From: Betaproteobacteria bacterium
GTDB taxonomy: Bacteria; Pseudomonadota; Gammaproteobacteria; Burkholderiales; SG8-39
Assembly (NCBI GenBank): GCA_016195915.1
Contig: JACPYS010000023.1
Span: 1 to 64,000 of the forward strand
DNA length: 64,000 nucleotides
Direction: 5' to 3'
Part shown: in pieces, positions 46,436 to 55,157 of the stretch
Numbering within the stretch: position 1 is the first letter of the stretch
How the letters are laid out: each line of letters starts with the position of its first letter
Made by a program: the position numbers and the translations under genes
Notes under the pieces: model-generated
What the model saw: the letters and a program-made list of their open reading frames with translations, nothing else
What the model was told of the DNA's origin: nothing
Databases searched by the model: none

Positions 46436-47712
46436 CCATCGTCGCCGTCGTCGGTCTGGGATATGTCGGCCTGCCGCTCGCCGTCGAGTTCGGCAAGAAG
46501 TATCGAACCATCGGCTTCGACCTGTCGGAGGCGAAAGTGCAGTCGTATCGGCGATACGTGGATCCGACCGGTGAGCTGAGCGCCGAAGAGCTGAAATCGG
46601 CCCGGCTCCTCGAGCCCAGCAGCGATCCGGCCTGTTTGAAGGAAGCCGACTTCATCATCGTCGCGGTTCCTACGCCGGTCGACGCGGCCCACAACCCGGA
46701 TTTCGGACCGCTGGTCGGGGCGAGCGAAACGATCGGCAAGCACTTGAAGCGCGGCGCGACCGTGGTGTTCGAATCGACGGTTTACCCGGGCGCCACCGAG
46801 GAGGTCTGCATTCCGGTGATCGAGCGTCATTCCGGCCTGGCATGGAAATCCGATTTTTCCATCGGCTACTCGCCTGAACGGATCAATCCGGGCGACAAAG
46901 AGCACACGCTCACCCGGATCACGAAGGTGGTCGCGGGAGATTCGCCGCAGACGCTGGAACGCGTCGCGGAAATGTACGGCAGCGTAATCACCGCCGGCGT
47001 CTACAGGACCTCCAGCATCAAGGTGGCCGAGGCGGCAAAGGTGATCGAGAACACCCAGCGCGACCTGAATATTGCGCTGGTGAACGAGCTATCGCTCATC
47101 TTTCATCGTCTGGGCATCGACACCCTGGAAGTATTGCAGGCGGCGGGCAGCAAGTGGAACTTCCTGCCTTTTCGTCCCGGCCTGGTGGGCGGGCATTGCA
47201 TCGGAGTCGATCCCTACTACCTGACGCATACGGCGGAAAAGCACGGCTATCACCCGCAGGTCATCCTGGCCGGACGGCGGATCAACGACGGCATGGGCAA
47301 GTTCATCGCCGAGCAGACGGTCAAGACGATGATCCAGCTCGGGTTCTCCGTAAAGGGCTCGCACGTCATTGTGCTTGGATTGACGTTCAAGGAGGATTGT
47401 CCCGATCTGCGCAACTCGAAGGTGATCGACGTGATCCGGGAGCTAGAGACGTTCGGCGCAACCGTGCATGTGCATGACCCGGTGGCCGATCCGCAGGAGG
47501 CGGTCCGGGAGTACGGAGTTCGCCTTACCTCATGGGATGAACTGCCGCGCTCGAATGCGATCATCGGCGCCGTTGCGCACAAGGCGTTTCTGAACCGCGC
47601 CGCCGGAAAATTCGCCGAGCTCCTTTCTCCGGGCGGGCTGTTCGTGGACGTGAAATGCATTGTTGACGTCGTTGCGCTGCGTGCTCTGGGAATTACGACA
47701 TGGAGGCTTTGA
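46414..47712 (+). CDS. Nucleotide-sugar dehydrogenase (TviB/WbpA-like UDP-HexNAc dehydrogenase)
   Basis: A 432-residue NAD-dependent dehydrogenase of the UDP-Glc/UDP-ManNAc/UDP-GlcNAc 6-dehydrogenase family. The Rossmann motif is VVGLGYVGLPLAVEFGKKY. The catalytic Cys lies in LVGGHCIGVDPYYLTH; KVAEAAKVIENTQRDLNIAL and LGLTFKEDCPDLRNSKV are family blocks. Similarity to TviB/WbpA suggests a uronic-acid HexNAc product. GTG at 46432 may be the true start instead of GTG at 46414. It overlaps the epimerase by 13 nt. Confidence 0.9.
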   Translation: MVGVRTVTIVAVVGLGYVGLPLAVEFGKKYRTIGFDLSEAKVQSYRRYVDPTGELSAEELKSARLLEPSSDPACLKEADFIIVAVPTPVDAAHNPDFGPLVGASETIGKHLKRGATVVFESTVYPGATEEVCIPVIERHSGLAWKSDFSIGYSPERINPGDKEHTLTRITKVVAGDSPQTLERVAEMYGSVITAGVYRTSSIKVAEAAKVIENTQRDLNIALVNELSLIFHRLGIDTLEVLQAAGSKWNFLPFRPGLVGGHCIGVDPYYLTHTAEKHGYHPQVILAGRRINDGMGKFIAEQTVKTMIQLGFSVKGSHVIVLGLTFKEDCPDLRNSKVIDVIRELETFGATVHVHDPVADPQEAVREYGVRLTSWDELPRSNAIIGAVAHKAFLNRAAGKFAELLSPGGLFVDVKCIVDVVALRALGITTWRL

Positions 47713-48749
47713 ACCCCGTGCAGGGCTACCGCGAAATGCTGCGGGAAAGACCTCGCCGCTGGCTGGTGACCGGTAGCGCGGGGTTCATCGGCTCGCACCT
47801 CGTCGAGGCGCTGCTGCGGCTCGGCCAGACGGTTGTGAGTGTCGACAATTTTGCCACTGGCCACCGTGCGAATCTCGATCAAGTCAGCGCGCTGGTGGGT
47901 AGTGAAGCCTGGGGGCGCCACAGTTTCGTCGAGGCCGACATCACCGACGCGCGAGCCTGCCGCGATGTGTGCAATGCCGTTGACATCGTCTTGCATCAAG
48001 CAGCCTTGGGGTCGGTGCCGAGATCGATAGAACAGCCATTGCTGACGCATGCGGCCAATGCCACAGGATTCATCAACTTGCTCGATGCGGCCCGGCTGTC
48101 GCGCGTCGAGCGCTTTGTCTATGCCGCATCGAGTTCCACCTATGGCGATGATCCCCGGCTCCCCAAGCGAGAGCCTGCCATCGGACGGCCGCTCTCGCCC
48201 TACGCTGTCACCAAGTACGTGAACGAGCTATACGCCGACGTTTACGCTCGATGCTACGGGATGAAAACGATCGGCTTGCGCTACTTCAATGTTTTCGGCG
48301 CCCGGCAGGATCCTGCCGGAGCATATGCCGCGGTCATTCCACGCTGGGTGAGCGAGATACTTTCGGCACGGCGGTGCGTCATCAACGGCGACGGCGAGAC
48401 GACGCGCGACTTCTGCTACATAGCGAATGTGGTACAGGCCAACCTACTGGCCGCCACGAGCGGCAACCCCGGAGCCGTCAACCAGGTCTACAACGTCGCC
48501 TTTGGCGAGGCCATAACGCTGAACGAGCTCCATGGCCTGATCGCTGCTGCCATTGCTTCGAAACGACCGGGGATATCGATCGAGCGGCCGGTGCATGGCG
48601 ACGTACGCGCTGGCGATGTGCGCCATTCACTGGCTGATATCGACAAAGCCAGGCAACTGCTCGGATACTCTCCGACGCACAGTGTCCGCAGCGGGTTGCT
48701 CGAGGCCGTCAGCTGGTATGTCGAGACGTTTCGGCCCGCCGTCGCGTGA
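47700..48749 (+). CDS. UDP-HexNAc C4-epimerase-like SDR (WbpP/TviC-like)
   Basis: A 349-residue extended short-chain dehydrogenase. The NAD motif is VTGSAGFIGSHLVEALL. The catalytic triad region is AASSSTYGDD with YAVTKYVNELYADVY (YxxxK). Substrate-binding blocks GLRYFNVFGARQDPAGAYAA and GDGETTRDFCYIANVVQANL match WbpP/TviC. With the dehydrogenase it would make UDP-GalNAcA or a similar sugar for the repeat unit. Confidence 0.9.
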   Translation: MEALNPVQGYREMLRERPRRWLVTGSAGFIGSHLVEALLRLGQTVVSVDNFATGHRANLDQVSALVGSEAWGRHSFVEADITDARACRDVCNAVDIVLHQAALGSVPRSIEQPLLTHAANATGFINLLDAARLSRVERFVYAASSSTYGDDPRLPKREPAIGRPLSPYAVTKYVNELYADVYARCYGMKTIGLRYFNVFGARQDPAGAYAAVIPRWVSEILSARRCVINGDGETTRDFCYIANVVQANLLAATSGNPGAVNQVYNVAFGEAITLNELHGLIAAAIASKRPGISIERPVHGDVRAGDVRHSLADIDKARQLLGYSPTHSVRSGLLEAVSWYVETFRPAVA

Positions 48750-48795
48750 GCGCAATGTCGCACAAGCACCCGGGTAGTTAGCGCGCCGGCATGAA

Positions 48796-49707
48796 ATGGC
48801 TACGCTCATGGAAGGCGCGGTTGTGCGGCGGTACAGCCGGTGGGACGGGCCGATGAAAAACGCGTTTACCGTAGACGTCGAGGATTATTTTCAAGTCCAG
48901 GCCTTCGCCGACGTCATTGATCCCGCACGGTGGGACGACTATCAGCCGCGCGTCGTCGCCAACACCACCGCGATGCTGGAGCTGCTCGGGGAGCGCGGCG
49001 TCGCCGGCACCTTCTTCGTTCTCGGCTGGGTGGCGAAGCGCAACCCGGACCTGGTCCGGCAGATTGCGCGCGCCGGCCACGAGATCGCGTCCCACGGCAT
49101 GAACCACCGCATGATCACCGCGCAATCGGCCGACGTCTTTCGCAGCGAGACGCGCGACAGCAAGAAGCTGCTGGAGGATTTGTGCCAGCAAGCCGTGGTC
49201 GGGTATCGCGCTGCGACCTATTCGATTACGAAGAAATCGACGTGGGCGCTGGACATTCTGTGCGAGGAAGGATTCAAGTACGACTCCAGCATCTTTCCGA
49301 TGCGGCACGACTATTACGGGATTCCCGATGCCAATCCGCTGCCGCACCGTCTCACGACACCTAACGGGGCGCGCCTCGCGGAATTTCCCATTTCGGTGCT
49401 GCGGCGCGGCGGCCTGACAATTCCGGTCGCGGGGGGCGGCTACTTCCGTCTTTTGCCTTACCCCTTTACTCGCTGGGCGCTGCGCGAGCTGAACGGCGCA
49501 AGCCAGGAATTCGTGTTCTACATCCATCCATGGGAGGTGGATCCGGGCCAGCCGCGCATCGAGAAGGCCGGACTGGTTTCGAGATTCCGGCACTACCAAA
49601 ACCTGAAGCGCTGCTCCGCCCGGCTGCGTCTGCTTCTCGGGGATTTCGAATTCACGACCATGCGTGCCGTGCTTTCGCAGATGGGCCTGCTCGACCCCGA
49701 GGTCTGA
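48796..49707 (+). CDS. XrtA-associated polysaccharide deacetylase
   Basis: A deacetylase of the NodB/CE4 fold with a C-terminal DUF3473-like region. Metal and catalytic residues are in FTVDVEDYFQVQAF and HEIASHGMNHRMI; GYRAATYSITKKSTWALDIL and VFYIHPWEVDPGQPRI are typical of the TIGR03006 group. The family start is probably ATG 48853 (MKNAFTVDVEDYF), and the 19 residues before it are dispensable. It likely removes N-acetyl groups from the exopolysaccharide. Confidence 0.88.
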   Translation: MATLMEGAVVRRYSRWDGPMKNAFTVDVEDYFQVQAFADVIDPARWDDYQPRVVANTTAMLELLGERGVAGTFFVLGWVAKRNPDLVRQIARAGHEIASHGMNHRMITAQSADVFRSETRDSKKLLEDLCQQAVVGYRAATYSITKKSTWALDILCEEGFKYDSSIFPMRHDYYGIPDANPLPHRLTTPNGARLAEFPISVLRRGGLTIPVAGGGYFRLLPYPFTRWALRELNGASQEFVFYIHPWEVDPGQPRIEKAGLVSRFRHYQNLKRCSARLRLLLGDFEFTTMRAVLSQMGLLDPEV

Positions 49708-49716
49708 AAGCGGATC

Positions 49717-51201
49717 ATGTCATCCAGCGGTCAAGACATCGGACGCTTCGCCAAGCATTCGGCCATCTATGCGATCGGCAATGCCTTGAACCGCGTCGGC
49801 GCGTTTCTGATGCTGCCGATTTACACGAACTTTCTAAGCACCGCCGAATACGGCGTCCTCGAGTTGTTCTACGCTGTAGCGATGGTGATTTCAGGCGTGC
49901 TCTCGGTGGGCCTCTCGCACGCGACTCTGCGTTTCTATTTCGATTACGACGATGAAGGCAGCCGCCGGGCGCTGGTCAGCACCAATCTTCTCGCGTCGCT
50001 CGCTCTCGGCGCCCTCGGCGCAGGGGTCATCGCCCTCTGGCATGCCGAGATCGCGCGCATGCTGTTCCCTAACAACGACTACAGCCGCGGGGTGCTTCTT
50101 ATCCTGATCATCCTGGTATTCGAGCTCTCTTCGGAGATCTGCCAGGCGTATGTGCGCGCCCGGGAAAATTCGCTCCTCTTCGTCGGCATTTCGGCGGCGC
50201 GGCTAGCTGTGCAGTTGATCGCCAACTCGCTGCTGGTCGTCGTCTTCCACGCCGGCGCGGAAGGCGTTCTGCTCGGCAACCTTTGCGCCGTCGCCGCGGG
50301 CTGGGCGATCCTGTTTTTCCATACGACGCGGCACTGTGGTTTCGCGTTTCATCTGGACAAGCTGCTCCCGGTGCTTCGCTACAGCGCTCCCTTCCTCCTG
50401 ACGACGATCGTGGGAATCATTGCCGGCAATGTCGACCGCTTTCTGATCAACGGCATGTTGACCCTGCAAGCCTTGGGAATCTACGCGCTCGCCACGAAAT
50501 TCTCGAAATTGCTATCGGAAATGATAGGCGAACCTTTCAACCGCGCGTACGGGGCATACCGGTTCAGCATCATGGACACTCCCGATGCCGCCGCCATTCA
50601 GGCTCGCCTGGTGCGCTACCTGTTGGCGGGCGCGAGTATTGCCGGGCTCGGCATCCTGTTGTTTACGCGCGACCTGCTGGTCTTGATGTCGCATCGGGAC
50701 TTTTGGCCTGCCGCGGACATTCTGCCGCTGCTCGTCCTCGCGGCGATCATCAACTTGGTGTGCTATCCCGTGCAGTCCGGTATCCTGTTCAAGAAGCGAA
50801 GCGATGAGATCTTTTATATCGGCGTGGCGAACGCGCTGCTGCGCGCGGTGGGCGGATTCGCATTGATCAGTTGGTTCGGATTGTTGGGCGCATGCGCTTC
50901 CGTGCTGCTTGCGGCGACGGTGACTCTCGTGCTTACCGATCGCATCGCGCAGCGCTTTTTCGCCGTCGGCTACGAGTTCCGCCGGCTCGCCGGCATCGTG
51001 CTGCTCGGAGTGCTTTTCTACCTGGTCTCGCTCCCGTTCACGCATTTGCCATGGCCGGTCGCGCTTCTCGCGAAATCGCTGCTTTTTCTCGGTTATGTCG
51101 CGAGCCTGCTGGGTTCTACCATCTTCGACAAAGAAGAAACCGCTTATGCCACTGCTTTCCTCAGAAGGAAGCTGCTACCTGGCGGCGCGAAGGACGCGTA
51201 A
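49717..51201 (+). CDS. Lipid-linked oligosaccharide flippase (Wzx-like)
   Basis: A 494-residue polytopic membrane protein of the MATE/MOP polysaccharide flippase type, about 12-14 hydrophobic segments. The family opening FAKHSAIYAIGNALNRVGAF and later AEYGVLELFYAVAMVISGVL are visible. It translocates undecaprenyl-linked repeat units. The gene directly abuts the ligase/polymerase gene (stop 51201, start 51202). Confidence 0.85.
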   Translation: MSSSGQDIGRFAKHSAIYAIGNALNRVGAFLMLPIYTNFLSTAEYGVLELFYAVAMVISGVLSVGLSHATLRFYFDYDDEGSRRALVSTNLLASLALGALGAGVIALWHAEIARMLFPNNDYSRGVLLILIILVFELSSEICQAYVRARENSLLFVGISAARLAVQLIANSLLVVVFHAGAEGVLLGNLCAVAAGWAILFFHTTRHCGFAFHLDKLLPVLRYSAPFLLTTIVGIIAGNVDRFLINGMLTLQALGIYALATKFSKLLSEMIGEPFNRAYGAYRFSIMDTPDAAAIQARLVRYLLAGASIAGLGILLFTRDLLVLMSHRDFWPAADILPLLVLAAIINLVCYPVQSGILFKKRSDEIFYIGVANALLRAVGGFALISWFGLLGACASVLLAATVTLVLTDRIAQRFFAVGYEFRRLAGIVLLGVLFYLVSLPFTHLPWPVALLAKSLLFLGYVASLLGSTIFDKEETAYATAFLRRKLLPGGAKDA

Positions 51202-52458
51202 GTGATTTTCATTCTGCTTTACCTCACTTTTCTGTTCATCGCGCCGCAGCTTTGGGTCGAGCCGTTCGTCGGCGCGCCGGTCGATTTCTTTCTCTACCCC
51301 GCGTGGCTCGGCTACTGCCTATTCACCGGAAGGTTCGCGCAGCTGTTCCATCTGGACATTCAGGATCGTTTCTTCCTGCTGATGCTTGTCTGGATTGTTC
51401 TTTCTATGGCGCTCAAGGGATGGACTGACAACAGCCCTCAAATCCTACAGAACTATGCGAAATGGTTTCTGATGTATCGGCTTACAATCGTAACGGTCGG
51501 CGACGTCAAGCGCCTGCGCAAAGTGGCGGTCTTGCTGCTATTTTTCGCGCTGGTTCTCGTCGTCGAAGGGATTCAGCACATGCACAGCCCGGATCGCCTG
51601 GGGTGGGCCGGGCAAACATTTGGCTGGGTCGACGAGTCGGCAGCTCAAATCGGCCTCGACAAGCGCACGCGCTGGATTAATATCTTCGACGGACCGGGCG
51701 TTTTCTGCGTGGCGTACACAATCGCGCTGCCGTTCGCGCTCTATTATACGGGCGCTCCGTTCGGCTGGTTGACGAGGATCCTTGGCATGACGCTGGTGGC
51801 CCCCCTGCTCCTTGGAATCTACTACACCGGAGCGCGCGGCGGATACCTCACCGCGATCGCCATTATCGGACTTTTCGTGGCTCTGAAACGCGGGATATCG
51901 CTGAAGCGACTCGTTCTTGGCGGGCTGCTCGGATTTGTCATCCTCATGCTCGCACCGGGTTATGTCACCTCGACCTCGGACTCGCACCACTCGGCGCAGC
52001 ATCGCGTCGACATGTGGGTCCAAGGACTAGAGATGGCACGGTTCAATCCCGTCCTAGGCGTCGGCAAGGGTAACTTCAAGAGCTACAGCGGCTCGCTAAT
52101 TGCACACAATTCGGCAATCGAAGTGATGGGCGAGACGGGCTTCATTGGCCTGTTCCTGTGGATTGGCATGATTTACATGGCATTTAAGGAGATGCTATTC
52201 TTCCAGCAGCAGCCGTCGATCGATCCGGTCGACCGCGCTTACGTGGGCGCCATCGGCTTGAGCATCGTTGGCTACCTCGTGAGCGCCATGTTCGTGACGC
52301 TCGAGTATGAGACGTTCTACATGCTCCTCGCCATGAGCGCGGTGGTTGGCCGCGCTCTGCCGCAGCCGGCACCGTTTTCGCGGAGAGACGCCTTTATCAT
52401 CTGCGTGTTCATGGGGTTCTTTTTTACCTTAATAAAAATCTTCGCGATGACGTACTAA
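51202..52458 (+). CDS. O-antigen ligase/polymerase-like membrane protein (Wzy/WaaL superfamily)
   Basis: A 418-residue polytopic membrane protein. The Wzy_C signature region is GIYYTGARGGYLTAIAIIG, with the large periplasmic loop RVDMWVQGLEMARFNPVLG and VGKGNFKSYSGSLIAHNSAI, as in ligases and polymerases. It starts at GTG 51202 directly after the flippase. A segment of it (about 52165-52275) is echoed by a fragment at 55053-55157, indicating a second copy once existed nearby. Confidence 0.82.
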   Translation: MIFILLYLTFLFIAPQLWVEPFVGAPVDFFLYPAWLGYCLFTGRFAQLFHLDIQDRFFLLMLVWIVLSMALKGWTDNSPQILQNYAKWFLMYRLTIVTVGDVKRLRKVAVLLLFFALVLVVEGIQHMHSPDRLGWAGQTFGWVDESAAQIGLDKRTRWINIFDGPGVFCVAYTIALPFALYYTGAPFGWLTRILGMTLVAPLLLGIYYTGARGGYLTAIAIIGLFVALKRGISLKRLVLGGLLGFVILMLAPGYVTSTSDSHHSAQHRVDMWVQGLEMARFNPVLGVGKGNFKSYSGSLIAHNSAIEVMGETGFIGLFLWIGMIYMAFKEMLFFQQQPSIDPVDRAYVGAIGLSIVGYLVSAMFVTLEYETFYMLLAMSAVVGRALPQPAPFSRRDAFIICVFMGFFFTLIKIFAMTY

Positions 52459-52545
52459 ACATCGCGTCCCAAATAATGCCGCATATCGTGTGCGTGGCTT
52501 GCGCCACGCGCGCGCCGCCGTGGAAAATCCTGCGCCGCGATCACA

Positions 52546-53116
52546 TCAAAAACCGTACCGATATTTGACGACCCCATTTGACCTGCTTTCTCCTATGAAA
52601 AAATCGTCAAATCCCCGAAAAAGTAGCCGCACGATTTCCTGACGAGCAAAATTATAAAGCCTCGGCCAAGTCCGCTTCTTCCAACATTCAATGGCGGTCT
52701 CATTGCGCTCCAGCGCACGCCGATCGGGCTTCTGGCTGGAGAACCCGAGTTGCCCCAGAACGCGCCAGGCATGAACTTCGCTGTAGTGACCGCCGAACTG
52801 CCATTCGATAAACAGCCTTACCCGCTTAAGCGTCCACGGCAGCGTGCCAAAGCCGTATGCAGTGGGGCCTTCGAGCAACACCACCTGCAAGCGCGACAAT
52901 TCCTCGGCACCGAGCTGGGCGGGACGCCCGCCCTTGCTCATCTCGCGCAACGCATCGATTTCCTCGCGTTCGAGCACCCCGCGCCAGCGATACACAGTTT
53001 GACGCGGCGCTCCGACCATGATCGCGACCTGCATGGGGGGGCATGACCCGCCTGCAGCAGCCGCGCCGCGCGCACACGGCGCTTGGCACCCGTATCGACT
53101 TTGTCTTGGTCTTCAT
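52546..53116 (-). pseudogene. IS630-family transposase remnant
   Basis: The helix-turn-helix half of an IS630 transposase survives: VGAPRQTVYRWRGVLERE, then TPYGFGTLPW-like (actual TAYGFGTLPWTLKRV), GHYSEVHAWRVLGQLGFSSQ and PDRRALERNETAIECWKKR. The N-terminal KRRVRAARLLQAGHAPP is in another frame, shifted at a run of seven C (about 53035-53041). The coding match stops abruptly after WKKRTWPRL near 52665, and the DDE catalytic half is missing. The element is therefore dead. Confidence 0.75.
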
Positions 53117-53228
53117 GTCCAAACCCCAATGTTATGCCGACGTCGGAGTAACGCATCAAGACAAAAATGATTTGGTTGTGACGCGGTTCCGTAATTCTCA
53201 ATAAGCGCGAGCCGCAGGAGAAGTGGTT

Positions 53229-54965
53229 TCACAGGACTCGGTTCGCGGGCAGATTCGTCTTCCCATCGATTACCTCGACGGCACCGGCGCGACTATACGT
53301 ATGCGTGCCCACCAAGTCTTTCATCCAGGCAGGTTCGACAGTCACCCGCGATTCCTCCCGGTAATGCTCATGGTTCATGACGATGATTTCGTTTAGGATC
53401 ATGCGGCGTCCGTACTCGCCACTGCAGTCCTGGCTTGGGCGGAACAATTTGTCCTGATACCGGAAGAGCGCGCCAGCACTTCGCGCGCATCGGACGTCGG
53501 TCGAAATCGGATTGGCTGGATGCGGTGTCCAAGTCCCCGCAAGCGACGAGGCCGAGTAAAGCCAAAGCTGGAAGGCGTAGCCGCGCGGCTCCTGAAACGT
53601 AACAAAAAACCAGTACACACCATCTTCAATCCATATCGTGGTGTCAACGGCGAAACCCCTGAGCAACACCCGCTCGAATTGCCACATGTCGGGAAAACGG
53701 GTGCAGCGGTACAACTCGACGGTGCCGGCGGCCACAGTCTCCGGAATCATGTACCATGAGCCAGCATCGCGAAAAATGCAGGGATACGAGAGGTGGTACG
53801 GACGTTCGAGGGCAGGCAACGGCGAATCCAAGTCGTCGTCACGTACTTCCGCGCACGAGATCTTTCCAAGTTGGGTGGAATAGTTGAAGTCTTCAAAGAA
53901 CACCCAGTGCTTCCCGTCCGCTTCAACGACGAAGGGATCCGCATAAAAATGGCCTTTGGGCGAGTCGATCCATCGGAAGGTGCTCATGTCGGGCAATGCC
54001 GCTGAACTCGGAACCGGCGGCGCGTCCCTACGGAGTGCAATCCTCCAATGCCGGATCATCGGCCGCTGCACCAGGCGCCGTACGGCCTTGCCGATCAGCA
54101 GCGGCATAAGCCAACGCAGCATCTCCCAATTCGATGGCTTCGAGTAGATCTTCTTCTTCCCTTGATACGGGGCAGGTTTCACTACGTTCCGCGCGATGTG
54201 GTCCCAGCCGCACATATGCAGTTCACGCAATTTTTGAATCACGAATGTCGAAGCGCCCCAATACGGCCGTACGCGATTGCGGGCATGCGAGAATCCTTCG
54301 TCAGTGCAAAATAAGCCTTTGTAAAGCACGATGCCCGCGTCAAGATCTTCCGTAAGGACCTGCAGTATGGCGCCGGATATCCGGTTCCCCTCAAGTACCT
54401 CCCAGAAGCATGGGGGGCCGCCGCGGTAATAGTCGTTATCGCCGTGGTGATATGACCAGATTCCGAACTTGGCGGCAGTCAGGATTTTGCCACGCAGAAT
54501 ATTGAAACCAAATCGGATGAGGACATCAAGCCTCTTTCCCCTGATCCGTTCCACGGCGTCCTCGGGGAAGCGATGGACGAAGCGTTTGGTGATCGGATTC
54601 ACATGGATCGATTCTATGTGCGCGAAGCGCTCTGTACAGTCAACCATAGCGATCGGATTGGTCGACGGATCGGCGTTGCGGAGGTCCCAACGTTGGTACA
54701 GGCTGAAAAGGACACTCCGTCGGGATTTACTGTCAAGCAGCGTATTGACTAGATTGCGGACCAGCGACCGCGGCGGGCGCGGTTCATCGGCATTCTTCTG
54801 AGCATCGCCATTGAAGACGAGCAACTCGATCTTTGCAAAATCACTTTGGACAATATGATCCACGACTTCGGCGAAGCATCGTGGCAGCGACGTGGTCTCC
54901 AGAAGCAAGCCAATTCGAAGTGGGGGCTTATCAGTTCGCGAGTTCTGATGGAGAGAAGCATCCAC
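53229..54965 (-). CDS. Formyltransferase-domain protein fused to a glycosidase-like beta-propeller
   Basis: A 578-residue two-domain protein. Residues about 60-300 are a formyl/hydrolase-transferase domain: RGKRLDVLIRFGFNILRGKI, then GIWSYHHGDNDYYRGGPP with the conserved Asn/His/Asp region, and EVLEGNRISGAILQVLTEDL. Residues about 330-560 form a five-bladed glycosyl-hydrolase-43-like propeller: GHFYADPFVVEADGKHWVFF, YHLSYPCIFRDAGSWYMIPE, and PISTDVRCARSAGALFRYQD. The second half resembles the domain of glucosamine inositolphosphorylceramide transferases. It could formylate an amino sugar of the surface polymer (inference). It is on the opposite strand to the exopolysaccharide operon. Confidence 0.75.
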   Translation of the reverse strand: MDASLHQNSRTDKPPLRIGLLLETTSLPRCFAEVVDHIVQSDFAKIELLVFNGDAQKNADEPRPPRSLVRNLVNTLLDSKSRRSVLFSLYQRWDLRNADPSTNPIAMVDCTERFAHIESIHVNPITKRFVHRFPEDAVERIRGKRLDVLIRFGFNILRGKILTAAKFGIWSYHHGDNDYYRGGPPCFWEVLEGNRISGAILQVLTEDLDAGIVLYKGLFCTDEGFSHARNRVRPYWGASTFVIQKLRELHMCGWDHIARNVVKPAPYQGKKKIYSKPSNWEMLRWLMPLLIGKAVRRLVQRPMIRHWRIALRRDAPPVPSSAALPDMSTFRWIDSPKGHFYADPFVVEADGKHWVFFEDFNYSTQLGKISCAEVRDDDLDSPLPALERPYHLSYPCIFRDAGSWYMIPETVAAGTVELYRCTRFPDMWQFERVLLRGFAVDTTIWIEDGVYWFFVTFQEPRGYAFQLWLYSASSLAGTWTPHPANPISTDVRCARSAGALFRYQDKLFRPSQDCSGEYGRRMILNEIIVMNHEHYREESRVTVEPAWMKDLVGTHTYSRAGAVEVIDGKTNLPANRVL

Positions 54966-55052
54966 TTGTTTAGTCTACCATTTCGCTTCGCTGGGGCATG
55001 TCACCCGCGAGGCTTCCCTTCCGCAGGGAAGCGATTCGATGCAATCAAGAAC

Positions 55053-55157
55053 GTCATCTACATGCGATACAAGAAGTCGCTATTCTACCGACTGCAGTCG
55101 TCGATCGATCCGACCGACCGTGCTTGCGTGAGCGCCATTTGCTTGACTATCGTCGGT
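55053..55157 (+). pseudogene. Fragment of a second O-antigen ligase/polymerase gene
   Basis: Reading VIYMRYKKSLFYRLQSSID then PTDRACVSAICLTIVG, this 35-residue piece aligns with IYMAFKEMLFFQQQPSID and PVDRAYVGAIGLSIVG of the polymerase ending at 52458. The DNA is similar too but clearly diverged. The match stops exactly where the IS4 inverted repeat begins (55158), and nothing beyond the IS continues it. Confidence 0.75.

Noticed and set aside
52492-52509. GCGTGGC/GCCACGC stem-loop after the polymerase gene as a terminator
   Set aside because: No T-run follows; the surrounding sequence is GC repeats, so termination cannot be supported.
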